Source: JBJXGE01 sp046154185 (GTDB lineage Bacteria > Planctomycetota > UBA8108 > UBA1146 > JAJFFE01). From it: a stretch of 64,000 nt of DNA. The notes beneath the pieces were generated by a model. It saw only the letters and a program-made list of their open reading frames with translations, was not told where the DNA came from and did not search any database. Made by a program: the position numbers and the translations under genes. The first letter of the stretch is position 1. Each line of letters starts with the position of its first letter. Positions 16,693-25,636 of this stretch are shown here, in pieces. Location of the stretch: NCBI GenBank assembly GCA_046154185.1, contig JBJXGE010000064.1, forward strand, positions 1 to 64,000. Reading direction: 5' to 3'.

Positions 16693-18131
16693 TGCGGCGC
16701 TCCCAACAGCAGCTCTTCGACGCGTTCGAGCGACGCCGCATGGATGTCGTCGGGCACGTTTTGCCCGCACGTGAGATAGGAGATCGGCACTCTCGCCGCC
16801 TGGAAGACGTCGAGCAAATGGCCGCAGTTCGCGGCTTCGTCGACACGCGTCACGAGCAAGCGATCGTAGCCAACGTCCTGAAACCTTTTCGTCGCCTGCA
16901 AAAGTGTCTTCGGCGCCGACGTCGCACTGATGCACAAATGCGTTTCGACGGTGCCGAGCGCGCGCAACTTCGTCTTGAGATCATGGAACCGCGTAACTTC
17001 ATGACGACTCGTACCGGCGGTGTCGACGAAAACGAGATCGCAGTCTTGCAGCTGAGCGATCGCGGGACCGATACCGGCGGCCGCATCGGCGATCACAACG
17101 GGAAAGTGAATCAACTCGGCGTAGCGGTGGAGCTGATCGCGCGCCCCAATGCGGTAGTTGTCGATCGACAAGACGCCCACCTTGCGTTCATAGCCGAGTT
17201 TCAGCTGCACGAGCAGCTTGGCGACGGTCGTGGTCTTGCCGACTCCGGGCGTACCGACGAGCGCAACAATGCGGGCGCCGGTCGGCACGACGTCGGGAGC
17301 TTTGTCGACGGTGGCGGCGCCTTCGAAAAGTGGCGTCGCCGGGTGCCGCAGGAGATCGATGGTGCGGCAGGGTGGAATTTTCGGTCGCACGAGCTCCGCG
17401 AGATGCACGCGCGCTAGCAGATCACATTCGTTCGGGTCGTGGCCGGAGCCATTCAAGTTGCGCCGCCGCAAACGCTCGATCAGCTCCGCGCATTGCTCCC
17501 GCGAAAAGCCGCGCTCGTCGAGCAGTCGGGCGGCAGCGCGCACAATGGGAGGGATCGGGCGAGGCGAAGGTACGCCCGGCTGCGCATTCACGACCGGAGC
17601 GTCCATGCGGTCCGAATTCGCCGGCTCGAATTCGGTAGATGTCGACAACGTGCCGAGTGCGGTCGGCACGGCGGTGGGTTGCTGTGGCACGCTGTGCGGT
17701 TGCTGTTGCTGTTGTCGTTGTAGCTGCTCGAGCTTTTGCTGCTGCTTCTCGACGAGATTCTGAATGCGCTGTGAGAGCTGGACCAAACTCTGATCCGTGA
17801 TCTTGTGAGCGTCGGTCGTCGCCGACTCGGCGCCGAGGGCGACGCTCGGGTTGCCGCCCGTCTTTAGCGGCGCGTCTTTCGCGGCGCCGGGGTGACTCGC
17901 ATCGTCCGCGCGTTCGCGCTCCCAGTGCTCGTAACTTGCGCGCGGTGTGATGTAGATCTCGACTTCCTTGCCGCCCATCACGCCGAGCAGGCCGCCCTTG
18001 TGCAGTGTCCGCGTGTGCACGATGCGGACGTCCTTGCCATAGCTGGCGTAGATTTTGTCGAGCGCCTCGCGATAGTTGGCCGCGCGAATGCGAATCAGTC
18101 CTTTTCGCACCGTGTCGTCACTTGTCACCAT
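16689..18131 (-). CDS. flhF: Flagellar biosynthesis GTPase FlhF
   Basis: A 480-residue SRP-type GTPase. The N-terminal B domain is typical: 'YREALDKIYASYGKDVRIVH', then 'VMGGKEVEIYI'. A Gln-rich coiled-coil linker (about 120-150) precedes the N domain and the G domain. The G domain has GTPGVGKTT at 293-301, 'VGVLSIDNYRIGARDQLHRY', 'DLVFVDTAGTSRHEV' and 'LLVTRVDEA'. FlhF recruits early flagellar components to the chosen pole and acts with FlhG. GGGG lies 7 nt before the ATG. The gene follows flhA by 29 bp. Confidence 0.95.
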   Translation of the reverse strand: MVTSDDTVRKGLIRIRAANYREALDKIYASYGKDVRIVHTRTLHKGGLLGVMGGKEVEIYITPRASYEHWERERADDASHPGAAKDAPLKTGGNPSVALGAESATTDAHKITDQSLVQLSQRIQNLVEKQQQKLEQLQRQQQQQPHSVPQQPTAVPTALGTLSTSTEFEPANSDRMDAPVVNAQPGVPSPRPIPPIVRAAARLLDERGFSREQCAELIERLRRRNLNGSGHDPNECDLLARVHLAELVRPKIPPCRTIDLLRHPATPLFEGAATVDKAPDVVPTGARIVALVGTPGVGKTTTVAKLLVQLKLGYERKVGVLSIDNYRIGARDQLHRYAELIHFPVVIADAAAGIGPAIAQLQDCDLVFVDTAGTSRHEVTRFHDLKTKLRALGTVETHLCISATSAPKTLLQATKRFQDVGYDRLLVTRVDEAANCGHLLDVFQAARVPISYLTCGQNVPDDIHAASLERVEELLLGAPQ

Positions 18132-18160
18132 TACGGTTCCCCTTCATGACTCCCTCGCCC

Positions 18161-20236
18161 TCACTCGATCTTCGCCACACCCAACGACTCCACGGTCACG
18201 CCGCGCACGACTTCGTTGTACGACAGCGTCACCACACCCGGCACGTGCGACTCCAATAACCGTCGCACTTGCAGCCGCACTTGCGGCGCCGACAAAATCA
18301 CCGGCGCGTGGCCTTTCGCCACGAGCGCTTCCAGCGCGCGCGTTACGGCGCGAACGATGGGCGTTTGCATCTCCGGGCTGAGACGCAAGAAACTGCCCCG
18401 CTCCGTGTGCTCGACCGCGTTTTGCACGTAGTCTTCAAGTCGCGGGTCGAGCGTGATGACGTGAAGCCGCTGCTCCTTGTCAGCGTACTGACTGCACAAA
18501 GTGCGTTGCAGCGCGTGCCGCGCGTACTCCGTCAAAACCTCCGGATCCTTCGTCTTCGGCGCCCAATCCGCCAAGCTCTCGAGAATCGCCTCGAGATCGC
18601 GAATCGGCACTTTCTCGCGCAGCAAGTTCTGCAGGACTTTTTGAATGTCGCCGGTCTTCAACAGTTCCGGCGTCACCTCGTTCACCACTGCCGGCGCCTG
18701 CGCCTTGATCTTCTGCAGCAGCGCCGTGACTTCCTCGCGCGTCAACAACTCGGCGGCGTGATCGCGCAGCACCTCGGTGAGATGCGTGGAGATCACGCTG
18801 ACGCCGTCGACGACCGTGTAACCCATCGCCTCGGCGCGACTCTTGTGCTCCTCGCTGATCCACACCGCATCAATGCCGAACGCCGGCTCTTTGGTCTTCA
18901 CGCCCTCGAGCGCCTCGAGCCCGAGGCCCGAGTCCATCGCCAAGTAGTGGTCGACGAGAATCGTGCCGCCGGCGATCTTCTGACCGCGCAACATGAGCGC
19001 ATAGTCGCTCGGCTTGAACTGCATGTTGTCCCGAATGCGGACGGGTGGAATCACGAGCCCAAGTTCGCTCGCGATTTGATCGCGAATCAACGCGATGCGT
19101 TGGAGCAGTCCGCCGCCATCGCCCTGATCGACGAGGCTCACGAGGCGATAACCGACCTCGAGCTCCAAGGGGTCGACGGGCGGCATCGTAACCGGCGCCG
19201 GGCCGGTTGGTTTTTGCTCCGTGGCCACGGCCGGCGTCGATTCGCGAACGCGCGCCGCCCCGCCGAGGAAATACGCGGCGCCGCCGAGCGTGCCGGCGCC
19301 GAAGATCAGGAAGTACCAAGGCAAGCCGAGCGGCAACAACAGCAGGAGGAAGACGGCGGTCACGCCGACGGCGCGCGGGCTCGAGAACATCTGCGAGAGT
19401 AAATCGAATCCCAGATTCGATTCGCCGGTTTGTCGCGTCACGATCATCGCGGCCGCGATCGACACGATCAGCGCCGGCACTTGGCTGACGAGGCCGTCGC
19501 CGATCGTCAGCGTCGAGAAGACTCTGACGGCCGTACCGAAGTCCATTCCGTACTGCGTCATGCCGAGGATAAACCCAGCGACGAGATTGATGATCGTGAT
19601 GATGATGCCGGCGATGGCATCGCCGCGTACGAACTTACTGGCGCCGTCCATCGAGCCGTAGAAATCGGCCTCGTGCGAAATCTGCTCGCGACGCTGGCGC
19701 GCGACTTTCTCATCGATGAGGCCAGCGTTGAGATCGGCGTCGATCGAGAGCTGTTGTCCCGGCATTTTGTCGAGTGTGAAACGCGCCGCGACCTCGGCGA
19801 TACGCGTCGCGCCTTTGGTAATCACGACAAACTGAATGACGACGATGACGACGAACAAGATGAAACCGACAAGCGGGTTGTTGCCCGAGACCGTCTCGCC
19901 GAATACTTGGATGACCCGACCAGCGGCGAGCTCTTTCTCGTCGCCAGCATTGGCCAGAATCAGGCGTGTCGATGCGATATTGAGTGCGAGCCGAAACAAC
20001 GTCGTCACCAAGAGCAGCGACGGGAACACGGAGAAGTCGAGCGGAGTCTTGACGTAGATCGCCGTCAGCAAGATGAGCAGCGCCAGCGTAATGTTGATCG
20101 ATAACAGCGCATCGATGACGAGAGTCGGCAGCGGCAGCAAGATCGCGAGCAGCATGCCGATGACCGCCGCCATGAAGACGAGGTCGCGATTGGCGCCAAA
20201 CGGTTTTGCAAAGCGTTCGAGGGCGACGGCAGCCAT
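18161..20236 (-). CDS. flhA: Flagellar type III export gate protein FlhA
   Basis: A 691-residue protein of full FlhA length. About eight transmembrane helices occupy residues 20-310, with the conserved FHIPEP-family loop PGQQLSIDADLNAGLIDE near residue 150. A large cytoplasmic domain (about 350-691) forms the nonameric ring that docks export substrates and chaperones. GGAGGATCT precedes the ATG, and the gene follows flhB by 3 bp. It is part of the export-apparatus run fliO-fliP-fliQ-fliR-flhB-flhA. Confidence 0.97.
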   Translation of the reverse strand: MAAVALERFAKPFGANRDLVFMAAVIGMLLAILLPLPTLVIDALLSINITLALLILLTAIYVKTPLDFSVFPSLLLVTTLFRLALNIASTRLILANAGDEKELAAGRVIQVFGETVSGNNPLVGFILFVVIVVIQFVVITKGATRIAEVAARFTLDKMPGQQLSIDADLNAGLIDEKVARQRREQISHEADFYGSMDGASKFVRGDAIAGIIITIINLVAGFILGMTQYGMDFGTAVRVFSTLTIGDGLVSQVPALIVSIAAAMIVTRQTGESNLGFDLLSQMFSSPRAVGVTAVFLLLLLPLGLPWYFLIFGAGTLGGAAYFLGGAARVRESTPAVATEQKPTGPAPVTMPPVDPLELEVGYRLVSLVDQGDGGGLLQRIALIRDQIASELGLVIPPVRIRDNMQFKPSDYALMLRGQKIAGGTILVDHYLAMDSGLGLEALEGVKTKEPAFGIDAVWISEEHKSRAEAMGYTVVDGVSVISTHLTEVLRDHAAELLTREEVTALLQKIKAQAPAVVNEVTPELLKTGDIQKVLQNLLREKVPIRDLEAILESLADWAPKTKDPEVLTEYARHALQRTLCSQYADKEQRLHVITLDPRLEDYVQNAVEHTERGSFLRLSPEMQTPIVRAVTRALEALVAKGHAPVILSAPQVRLQVRRLLESHVPGVVTLSYNEVVRGVTVESLGVAKIE

Positions 20237-20239
20237 GGC

Positions 20240-21373
20240 TCAGATCCTCCCCGCCCGGCTGGCGCCCGCGGCCGCGCGGGCGCCAACGCCGCGTTTGCCG
20301 CCGCTAATGCGGTACACATACGCGAGCACTTCGGCGACTTGCTGATAAAGCTCGGGGGCGATCTCCTCACCGACTTCCGTCGATGTGTAGATAAGCCGGG
20401 CGAGCGGCGGCTCTTCGACGACCGGAACGTCGTGCAGAATCGCGAGTTCGCGAATGCGTTGCGCGACGTGACCCGCGCCTTTCGCCACGAGCCGCGGCGC
20501 CCGCATGTTCGCGGACTCGTACCGCAACGCACAGGCGAAGTGAGTCGGGTTCGTGATGACGACGTCCGCTTTCGGCACGTCTTGCATCATGCGCTGAAGC
20601 GCCAGCCGTTGCCCGAGTCGACGGCGCCGATCCTTGAGCTTGGGGTCGCCTTCCATGCGCCGCAGCTCTTCGCGCGCCTCTTGTTTCGTCATCATCAGGT
20701 CGTGCTCGTGCTGCCAGCGCTGATAACTGAAATCGAGGATCGCGAGCACGAGTAACGCGATGCACGCTTCCATGCCCAAGCGAAACATCGTTTCGTTGCT
20801 CATCAGAATCGAGTTCGGCAACTCATTAGTGAAATACTGCAGCACGTTGTCGGAGTGCGAGGAGGACAAGAGGCGCAGGCAGCCGAGATACAGCACGGTG
20901 CCCACGATGGCGATCTTGACGAGGCTGAAGAGAAGTCGCGCGACGCCGCGCTTCGACCAGATGCGCTGGAGGCCGCGGATCGGATCAAGTCGCTTCGGAT
21001 CCGGATTGAGCGGTTGCGTCGTGATTCGAAAACCGACTTGCACAAAGTTGACGATGAGCGCCGCCACGCCGACCGCGAGCGCCAACGGCCCGCACATCCG
21101 CAAGAGCGCGAGCGACTGCTCGATGCCGACGAGTTGCACGCTATCGGTTGTCATGCGCCATTCGGCGACTTGACCGAGTGATCCGCGCATGAGGCCTGCG
21201 ATGCTGCGTACGAGCCAATCGGCCGTGACATAGAGAGTCGCGAACGCGGCGATCAGCACCGCCGCCGTATTGAGATCGGCACTGCGGGCCACTTGTCCCT
21301 GCTCGCGCGCCTCCTGGCGTTTGCGCTGCGAAGCGGGTTCGGTTTTCTCGCCTGAGAACAGCTCTTCGGCCAT
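20240..21373 (-). CDS. flhB: Flagellar export switch protein FlhB
   Basis: A 377-residue protein. The N-terminal 'SGEKTEPASQRKRQEAREQG' is the FlhB signature, followed by four hydrophobic segments (about 35-215) and the cytoplasmic domain with the autocleavage motif NPTH at 275-278. Self-cleavage after Asn allows the switch from hook to filament export, together with FliK. A glycine- and arginine-rich tail follows residue 360. It is adjacent to fliR and flhA, as usual. Confidence 0.97.
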   Translation of the reverse strand: MAEELFSGEKTEPASQRKRQEAREQGQVARSADLNTAAVLIAAFATLYVTADWLVRSIAGLMRGSLGQVAEWRMTTDSVQLVGIEQSLALLRMCGPLALAVGVAALIVNFVQVGFRITTQPLNPDPKRLDPIRGLQRIWSKRGVARLLFSLVKIAIVGTVLYLGCLRLLSSSHSDNVLQYFTNELPNSILMSNETMFRLGMEACIALLVLAILDFSYQRWQHEHDLMMTKQEAREELRRMEGDPKLKDRRRRLGQRLALQRMMQDVPKADVVITNPTHFACALRYESANMRAPRLVAKGAGHVAQRIRELAILHDVPVVEEPPLARLIYTSTEVGEEIAPELYQQVAEVLAYVYRISGGKRGVGARAAAGASRAGRI

Positions 21374-21376
21374 GGC

Positions 21377-22189
21377 TTACGGTGTCCCCCACGCTGCGAG
21401 TAACTTGTCGAGGAAGACTTGGCTGAGCCCAACCGTGCCCGCGAATGCCTCGACGACAAACGGCACGATCAGCGCGAGACCGAGAAGACCGACCCCGACG
21501 CGCAGCGTGAAACCCATGACAAAAATATTCATCTCGGGCGCCGTGCGCGCGAGAATCGCGAGCGCCACCGTCACGAGACCCAGCCCGATGATCGCTGGTA
21601 ACGCGATCTGCACTCCTAAGCGCCAAATCTCGCCGCCGAGATCGCGCGTGACGTAGAGTGCACTGTCCGGGTTTAAGCTCAAGAGTGCGCCGGGCGGCGC
21701 GGCGGCGTACGATTTCACAACCGCGAGAAACAGCAGTTTGTGGCCGTCGAGCAGCAAGAAGACGAGCAACATCACTGTGTAGAAGAGTCCCGTCGTCGGT
21801 GAACCCGTCGTCTCACTGATGGGATCGAACACGTCGCCGAGCGTAAGGCCGATCTCCTGGCCGACGAGATGTCCCGCGAGTTGCGCACCCCACAACACGA
21901 TGGACGCCACCAGGCCGAGCACCCACCCCGTGGCGAGTTCGCACAAGACGGCGTAGGTCATCAACCAAACGTCGCTGAAAAGGCGCGTCGCCGCGCCGGC
22001 CGGCGCGAAGCCGCGCACAATCGGAAAACACAAGAGCGCGCAGCCGAAGCCGAGCCAAATGCGCAACTGCGGCGGCAGTGTCGAGCCCGACAACAACGGC
22101 GCCGACAGCAACACGCCCGTCATGCGACAGAATACGAGCAGAAAAATCGCCAAGCTCTCAACGGTGGCGAGGGGCAACTCAAATGGCAT
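21377..22189 (-). CDS. fliR: Flagellar export apparatus protein FliR
   Basis: A 270-residue integral membrane protein. The ATG at 22189 overlaps the fliQ stop (TGATG) and is preferred over an in-frame codon 21 bp upstream. About six hydrophobic helices, with 'ESLAIFLLVFCRMTGVLLSAP' at the start and conserved 'GHLVGQEIGLTLGDVFDP' in the middle, as in FliR/SpaR/YscT proteins. It forms the export-gate core with FliP and FliQ. Translation is probably coupled to fliQ. Confidence 0.95.
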   Translation of the reverse strand: MPFELPLATVESLAIFLLVFCRMTGVLLSAPLLSGSTLPPQLRIWLGFGCALLCFPIVRGFAPAGAATRLFSDVWLMTYAVLCELATGWVLGLVASIVLWGAQLAGHLVGQEIGLTLGDVFDPISETTGSPTTGLFYTVMLLVFLLLDGHKLLFLAVVKSYAAAPPGALLSLNPDSALYVTRDLGGEIWRLGVQIALPAIIGLGLVTVALAILARTAPEMNIFVMGFTLRVGVGLLGLALIVPFVVEAFAGTVGLSQVFLDKLLAAWGTP

Positions 22190-22479
22190 CAGCCGACTCC
22201 CCCCGGCCACAGCGCATCGAGTGCGCCGAGTGTGCGCGCGGTGTACTCGACCATCCAGCGCAAGAGGAGCGGCAGCAACAAGACCAACGTCGCCACGACG
22301 GCCAGTATCTTCGGAATGAACACCAAGGTCTGTTCTTGCACTTGCGTGACCGCCTGCAAGATGCCAACCAGCAAGCCGACGAAAAGACCGACGCCGAGCA
22401 GCGGCAACGACACCTTCAACGTGGTGAACAACGCGTCGCGAAAGATCTCTACGACGATGTCGAGCTGACTGACTTCCAC
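22189..22479 (-). CDS. fliQ: Flagellar export apparatus protein FliQ
   Basis: About 96 residues from GTG 22479, which has GAGGCGGAG just upstream and follows the fliP stop by 13 nt; the open frame continues upstream only inside fliP. Two transmembrane hairpins ('LLGVGLFVGLLVGILQAVTQ', 'LAVVATLVLLLPLLLRW') separated by QEQTLVFIPKI are the standard FliQ pattern. Family length is near 89, so this one has a slightly longer C-terminus ending WPGGVG. Confidence 0.95.
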   Translation of the reverse strand: MEVSQLDIVVEIFRDALFTTLKVSLPLLGVGLFVGLLVGILQAVTQVQEQTLVFIPKILAVVATLVLLLPLLLRWMVEYTARTLGALDALWPGGVG

Positions 22480-22492
22480 GTCACTCCGCCTC

Positions 22493-23290
22493 TCAGAAGC
22501 TTCGCGAGAGTTGCGACACGATGATGGCCCAGCCATCGACCAACACGAATATCAGGATTTTGAACGGCAGTGAGATCAACACCGGCGGCAACACCAACAT
22601 GCCCATCGAGATGAGCGATGAAGCGACGACTAAGTCGATGACGAGAAACGGCAAGTACAACATGAAGCCCATCTCGAACGCGCGCTTGAGTTCGCTCAAA
22701 AGGAAGGCAGGGATGAGCGTCATGGTCTCGACGTCGGCAAGGCTCATCTCCTGTTTGCCGTCCGCGTCGAGCTCCGGTCGGGCGATACTGATCATCGTGT
22801 CGAGGCTATCGGCGTCGACTTGTCGGAACATGAACTCGCGGAGGTGATAGACCGCGCGCTCGAGCGCCTCGGCGTCGCCGATCTGACGAGCGAGGTAGGG
22901 GTTGACCGCGTCGCGTGTAATACCGCGGATGGTGTCGCCCATCACGAAAAACGTCAGTATCAGCGCGAGCCCAATGATTACTTGATTGGGCGGCACCTCC
23001 TGGGTGCTGAGTGCTCGCCGCACAAAACCCAACACGATCACGATGCGCGGGAACGCGGTCATCAGCAGCAGAATCGCCGGCGCGATCGACAGCACCGTGA
23101 GAATCATCAGCATCTTGAGCGAGGTTGTGAGATTGCCCGGCGCGAGCGGATCGAGGTCGCGCAAGTTGTCGACTTGCCCGTGCGCGAGCGAGCTCGGTGC
23201 GAGCGCCAGCGCGACCAACGCGAGCACGCCCGTCGGGAGCGAGTGGCGGAGCCGAAACGTCGCCAGCATTCGAGTCAGCCAAGGTTTCAC
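22493..23290 (-). CDS. fliP: Flagellar export apparatus protein FliP
   Basis: A 265-residue protein with an N-terminal signal peptide, then four hydrophobic segments. The conserved 'PRIVIVLGFVRRALSTQEVPPNQVIIGLAL' region is here as separate recognisable pieces, including 'MLVLPPVLISLPFKILIFVL' near the C-terminus. It builds the pentameric core of the export gate. Its start overlaps the fliO stop by ATGA. The order fliO-fliP-fliQ-fliR is canonical. Confidence 0.96.
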   Translation of the reverse strand: MKPWLTRMLATFRLRHSLPTGVLALVALALAPSSLAHGQVDNLRDLDPLAPGNLTTSLKMLMILTVLSIAPAILLLMTAFPRIVIVLGFVRRALSTQEVPPNQVIIGLALILTFFVMGDTIRGITRDAVNPYLARQIGDAEALERAVYHLREFMFRQVDADSLDTMISIARPELDADGKQEMSLADVETMTLIPAFLLSELKRAFEMGFMLYLPFLVIDLVVASSLISMGMLVLPPVLISLPFKILIFVLVDGWAIIVSQLSRSF

Positions 23291-24111
23291 GGTTTGCCCT
23301 CCATTGGCGGCACCTGACGTCGCAGAGCCACGAGGTCCTTCAAGCGCTTGAACTCGCTGCGAAAAGGTCCGAACGACTCGGTGCGCACGTCGACCGTGGC
23401 GATGTCCGGCGCGTCATCAGCGACAAAGGGCTCGTCGTCGAATCTCGAATTCTCGCCACTCGCCGGCCCGCCGTTCTGCGCGTTGCGGTCGGCGAGCACG
23501 GCTCCGAACGACTCGGTTGGCAGGAATTGCACAACTTCCTCCGGAGCGGAAATCTCGGCGAGGCGTGAGAGCTGATCCGGCGCCATGCCAACGACGAGTA
23601 ATCGCCGGCCGACGCGGACCACGAGAACTTGGTGTTTGTGGCTGACGGGGAGTCGAGCAACGACGGCGAGTCGGCGCGTCGCGTTGGCTTGGAAGCCGCC
23701 GCGTTTCACGCGGCGAAGAAACCAGTAGCCGCCGCCGCCGATCACGAGGAGCGCGATCAGCCACGTCACGGCGCGTAGCCCACCGGTCGAGCCCGCGGCA
23801 CCGTTCGTTGGGTCGGACGCGGCGCCACGACGGAGATCTCGCAGCTTTTGATTCTGCTCGCGTTCGCTGAAATCCGCGCTGCGAGCGCCGGCGGATTTAT
23901 CGTCCTCGACATCAGTCGGGTTCGGCGCACCCGCTGGCGCACCGGGACTCGGTCCTTGCGCGCAACAGACCGGCGCCGCGTGAGGTGAGCAGATGGCGAG
24001 CGCGCAACCGACCGCGAGTGCAATCGCGACGTGAGACCAATACGCGTAGGCGCGCGGCTCGGGACGCAAGAGCGCCCAAGCGCCGCGACGCGGCGTCGTT
24101 CCCCTCTGCAT
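23287..24111 (-). CDS. fliO: Flagellar export-gate assembly protein FliO
   Basis: A 274-residue protein. GGGGAAGAAA precedes the ATG. The N-terminal hydrophobic stretch (about 27-50) looks like a signal peptide, then a Pro/Gly-rich periplasmic part, a single transmembrane helix (about 112-132, 'TWLIALLVIGGGGYWFLRRV') and a cytoplasmic beta-rich FliO domain with 'KHQVLVVRVGRRLLVVGMAP'. FliO helps FliP to oligomerise. A C-terminal acidic/disordered tail of about 70 residues goes beyond the family core. Confidence 0.88.
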   Translation of the reverse strand: MQRGTTPRRGAWALLRPEPRAYAYWSHVAIALAVGCALAICSPHAAPVCCAQGPSPGAPAGAPNPTDVEDDKSAGARSADFSEREQNQKLRDLRRGAASDPTNGAAGSTGGLRAVTWLIALLVIGGGGYWFLRRVKRGGFQANATRRLAVVARLPVSHKHQVLVVRVGRRLLVVGMAPDQLSRLAEISAPEEVVQFLPTESFGAVLADRNAQNGGPASGENSRFDDEPFVADDAPDIATVDVRTESFGPFRSEFKRLKDLVALRRQVPPMEGKP

Positions 24112-24139
24112 TTTCTTCCCCTCTCACACAAACACAGGT

Positions 24140-24742
24140 CTACATCGCGGCTCGGAGCACCTCCGCCGGTTGGCAGATTTCGGTGATGCGAATGCAGAAG
24201 TTCTCGTTCAGCACGAGTACTTCGCCGCGCGCAATCACCATGTCGTTCACGTAGATATCGAGCGGGTCACCCGCCAAGCGCTCGAGCTCTACCACCGACC
24301 CCTGCGCGAGTCGCAGGATTTCTTTCAGGTACATGCGGCCGCGGCCGAGCTCGACCTTGACCTTCATGTTGACGTCTTTGAGCAAGTGCAAATTCTGCGC
24401 AACGAGCTGTGACCCACCGTTGTTGCTCGCGGCCGCGCTCGCGCTCGCAGCGGCCGACGCGGCGTTCGTGCCTTCCTCGAGCATCGTGCCGGCGAAAATC
24501 TGCTCGTAGCCAACGACTGCGTCGTTCAGCAGTTTCTCGATCCCGGCGCTGTCGATCTCGATCTTGCTGCCACCGATGCCGAGTTCCTTCTTGATGAAAT
24601 TCTCGTCATCGCTCGCGGGCGCAACGGCTCCTGCTTGCGGTGTCGCGGCTTCCGGCGCGGGCACGCTCGCAGCCGCGGCTGCCTCGATGGGCGCCGGCGG
24701 CTCGCTCGGCGGCGGGGTCGGGTTTACTTCGTCGGGTACCAC
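24140..24742 (-). CDS. fliN: Flagellar motor switch protein FliN
   Basis: About 200 residues from GTG 24742, which has an AGAGAGAG-type site upstream; the frame also permits a GTG at 24784, directly after fliL. The N-terminal 100 residues are Ala/Pro-rich and the C-terminal SpoA domain (last 80 residues) is typical: 'NMKVKVELGRGRMYLKEILR', 'GSVVELERLAGDPLDIYVND', 'ARGEVLVLNENFCIRITEI'. FliN forms the base of the C-ring and binds export ATPase complexes. Remarkably, fliM, which normally lies between fliL and fliN, is missing. Confidence 0.93.
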   Translation of the reverse strand: MVPDEVNPTPPPSEPPAPIEAAAAASVPAPEAATPQAGAVAPASDDENFIKKELGIGGSKIEIDSAGIEKLLNDAVVGYEQIFAGTMLEEGTNAASAAASASAAASNNGGSQLVAQNLHLLKDVNMKVKVELGRGRMYLKEILRLAQGSVVELERLAGDPLDIYVNDMVIARGEVLVLNENFCIRITEICQPAEVLRAAM

Positions 24743-24784
24743 TCGACTCTCTCTCTTCTGCGGTCTTAGCGCCGCTGCATCCAC

Positions 24785-25372
24785 TCAGTTGCGGGACGGT
24801 GCGAAACTCTTCAAGTGCGTGCGCACAATCTTGCCCTTGAGCGGCGTGAACTCATCATTCAAGTGCTGACACAAGCGCGCCTCGATCTTGCTCTGCATCT
24901 CCGCGGTCTTGAGTTGCTCGCCGTTGTGTCGCAACAGGAACACGCGAATCTCGCTCGCCAACTCGGCTTTGACGAAACTTTGCGCTTGCTCGTTCTTCTT
25001 CTCGATCTCGACGATCTTCTTCCACGCGTCACCGGCGATCACGACCGTGAAAGAAAAGGTAAAGCGACGAAACGCGCCCGGCGTGGTATCGCTGTCGTCG
25101 AAAATGGAAACTTCGTCGACGTCGATCATTCCGTTCTCGGCGATGTGCTCCGTCATCCCCTCTTGCATTTGCGTTGTCGCTTCCGCGTGCTCGACGGCGT
25201 GCGGTTTGCGTATGAGTCCAAAGACGAAGAACAGCACGACGGCCTCGACGATCACGATGCCGCCGAAAATGAGGAGCCCCTTGCGCGCCATCAACTTGCC
25301 CCGCGGCTTCGCTGGCGCCTTCTCCTGCTCCTCGTCGACGACTTGCTTTGCTTCCAACTTCACTTCCGCCAC
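24785..25372 (-). CDS. fliL: Flagellar basal-body-associated protein FliL
   Basis: A 195-residue protein. A Lys/Glu-rich cytoplasmic start, one transmembrane helix (about 32-53, 'LLIFGGIVIVEAVVLFFVFG') and a periplasmic domain ending 'FTPLKGKIVRTHLKSFAPSR'. This matches FliL, which rings the stator and supports torque. It lies between flbD and fliN. motA/motB, often found beside flbD-fliL, are absent. Confidence 0.85.
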   Translation of the reverse strand: MAEVKLEAKQVVDEEQEKAPAKPRGKLMARKGLLIFGGIVIVEAVVLFFVFGLIRKPHAVEHAEATTQMQEGMTEHIAENGMIDVDEVSIFDDSDTTPGAFRRFTFSFTVVIAGDAWKKIVEIEKKNEQAQSFVKAELASEIRVFLLRHNGEQLKTAEMQSKIEARLCQHLNDEFTPLKGKIVRTHLKSFAPSRN

Positions 25373-25410
25373 GTTGCTTGTCTCCGCTCTTCTGCTGAGG
25401 GCCCAAATGG

Positions 25411-25605
25411 CTACTCGGGTCGAAACACCCGCAGCCGGCGGCCGTAGTCGATGACGCGCTCAATGATCTTGTCGAGCTTTTCAGCGACCAACACGCGTTC
25501 ATTGTTGATCAATGTGATCACGGTGTCCGGCGTCTCTTCGACGAACTTGATCAGCTCGGCATTCAACAGCAACTCCTTGCCGTTCAGTTTCGTCACCCGG
25601 ATCAC
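25411..25605 (-). CDS. flbD: FlbD-family flagellar protein
   Basis: A 64-residue protein of the small FlbD family: starts MIRVTKLNGKELLLNAELIK, then 'VEETPDTVITLINNERVLV', then a short basic tail. It lies immediately downstream of the hook protein gene, the standard place for this family in Gram-positives, spirochaetes and planctomycetes. Molecular role unknown. This is not the Caulobacter transcription factor of the same name. Confidence 0.9.
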   Translation of the reverse strand: MIRVTKLNGKELLLNAELIKFVEETPDTVITLINNERVLVAEKLDKIIERVIDYGRRLRVFRPE

Positions 25606-25636
25606 TCCGTTGCCTCTCGTTTCATCCTCACCGCGT

